Shown here piece after piece: positions 12,323-12,393 of a DNA stretch of 12,393 nucleotides. This DNA comes from VRUE01 sp035556755 (GTDB lineage Bacteria; Actinomycetota; Thermoleophilia; Solirubrobacterales; 70-9): NCBI GenBank assembly GCA_035556755.1, contig DATMEP010000121.1, positions 1 to 12,393 of the forward strand. The letters are read 5' to 3'. The stretch's first letter is position 1. Each line of letters starts with the position of its first letter. The position numbers and the translations under genes were made by a program. The notes beneath the pieces were generated by a model, which saw only the letters and a list, made by a program, of their open reading frames with translations, did not search any database and had not been told where the DNA came from.

Positions 12323-12393
12323 GCGATCCCACAAGACCGAGAGAGATCGGCCCCCTAGCCGTTTGTGTTGGGTCAAACGTTGGGACGGCTCGC
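12323..12393. other. Non-coding right edge with a weak stem-loop
   Basis: No open frame with coding character, tRNA or rRNA signature is visible. AGCC-GTTTG (12357-12365) can pair with CAAAC (12374-12378) and GGCT (12387-12390) around an 8-nt bulge. An alternative pairing AGCCGT/ACGGCT excludes the inner stem. A short CCGA/TCGG hairpin lies at 12337-12350. None of these is long enough to assign a role. Confidence 0.25.

Noticed and set aside
12323..12393. A tRNA or tRNA fragment at the right edge (GGGTCAAAC looks loosely like a T-loop)
   Set aside because: No matching T-stem, anticodon arm or acceptor stem can be drawn around it.
1..12393. CRISPR array, insertion sequence, integrase site or toxin-antitoxin pair
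   Set aside because: No regularly spaced repeats, terminal inverted repeats, transposase or recombinase motifs were found; the window is chromosomal core genes plus the sigma module.

Overview
The window is very GC-rich. All its coding frames use codons ending in G or C, ribosome-binding sites are sparse, and start codons commonly overlap the preceding stop. The gene content is that of a high-GC Actinomycetota genome. A fused aroK-aroB, and a sigma factor fused to a zinc-finger/membrane domain and paired with a small secreted Cys-repeat protein, make the class Thermoleophilia (Solirubrobacterales-like) my best guess. That placement rests on pattern recognition, not on a search.

Left part (1-8761, all minus strand): a tightly packed run of eight genes, read right to left as alaS, ruvX, mltG, aroE, aroC, aroKB, aroQ and a truncated M24-family Xaa-Pro aminopeptidase. 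Most junctions overlap by 1-8 nt, and the largest gap is 25 nt. This is almost certainly one transcription unit. It combines alanyl-tRNA charging, a Holliday-junction/rRNA nuclease-fold protein, a peptidoglycan terminating transglycosylase, and five activities of the shikimate pathway: dehydroquinate synthase, dehydroquinase, shikimate dehydrogenase, shikimate kinase and chorismate synthase.

Middle part (8762-10745): a 113-nt divergent promoter region, then a plus-strand two-gene unit. The first gene encodes an ECF-type sigma factor. It continues in the same chain into a zinc-binding anti-sigma-like domain (H-x3-C-x2-C), a hydrophobic membrane segment and a low-complexity tail of about 200 residues. 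The second gene, translationally coupled behind a perfect AAGGAGG, encodes a small exported protein with two 38-residue repeats, each carrying two cysteines 19 residues apart. I consider this pair the best candidate for an undescribed signalling system here.

Right part (10742-12393): a minus-strand gene converges on the secreted-protein gene and overlaps it by 4 nt. It encodes the tRNA 2-thiouridylase MnmA with an N-terminal IscU/NifU-like scaffold domain. That domain lacks one of the three classical scaffold cysteines, and its codon use differs from the rest of the gene. Upstream lie a plausible promoter and a compact structured element ending in a U-tract. The last 70 nt hold only a weak stem-loop and no gene that I can support.
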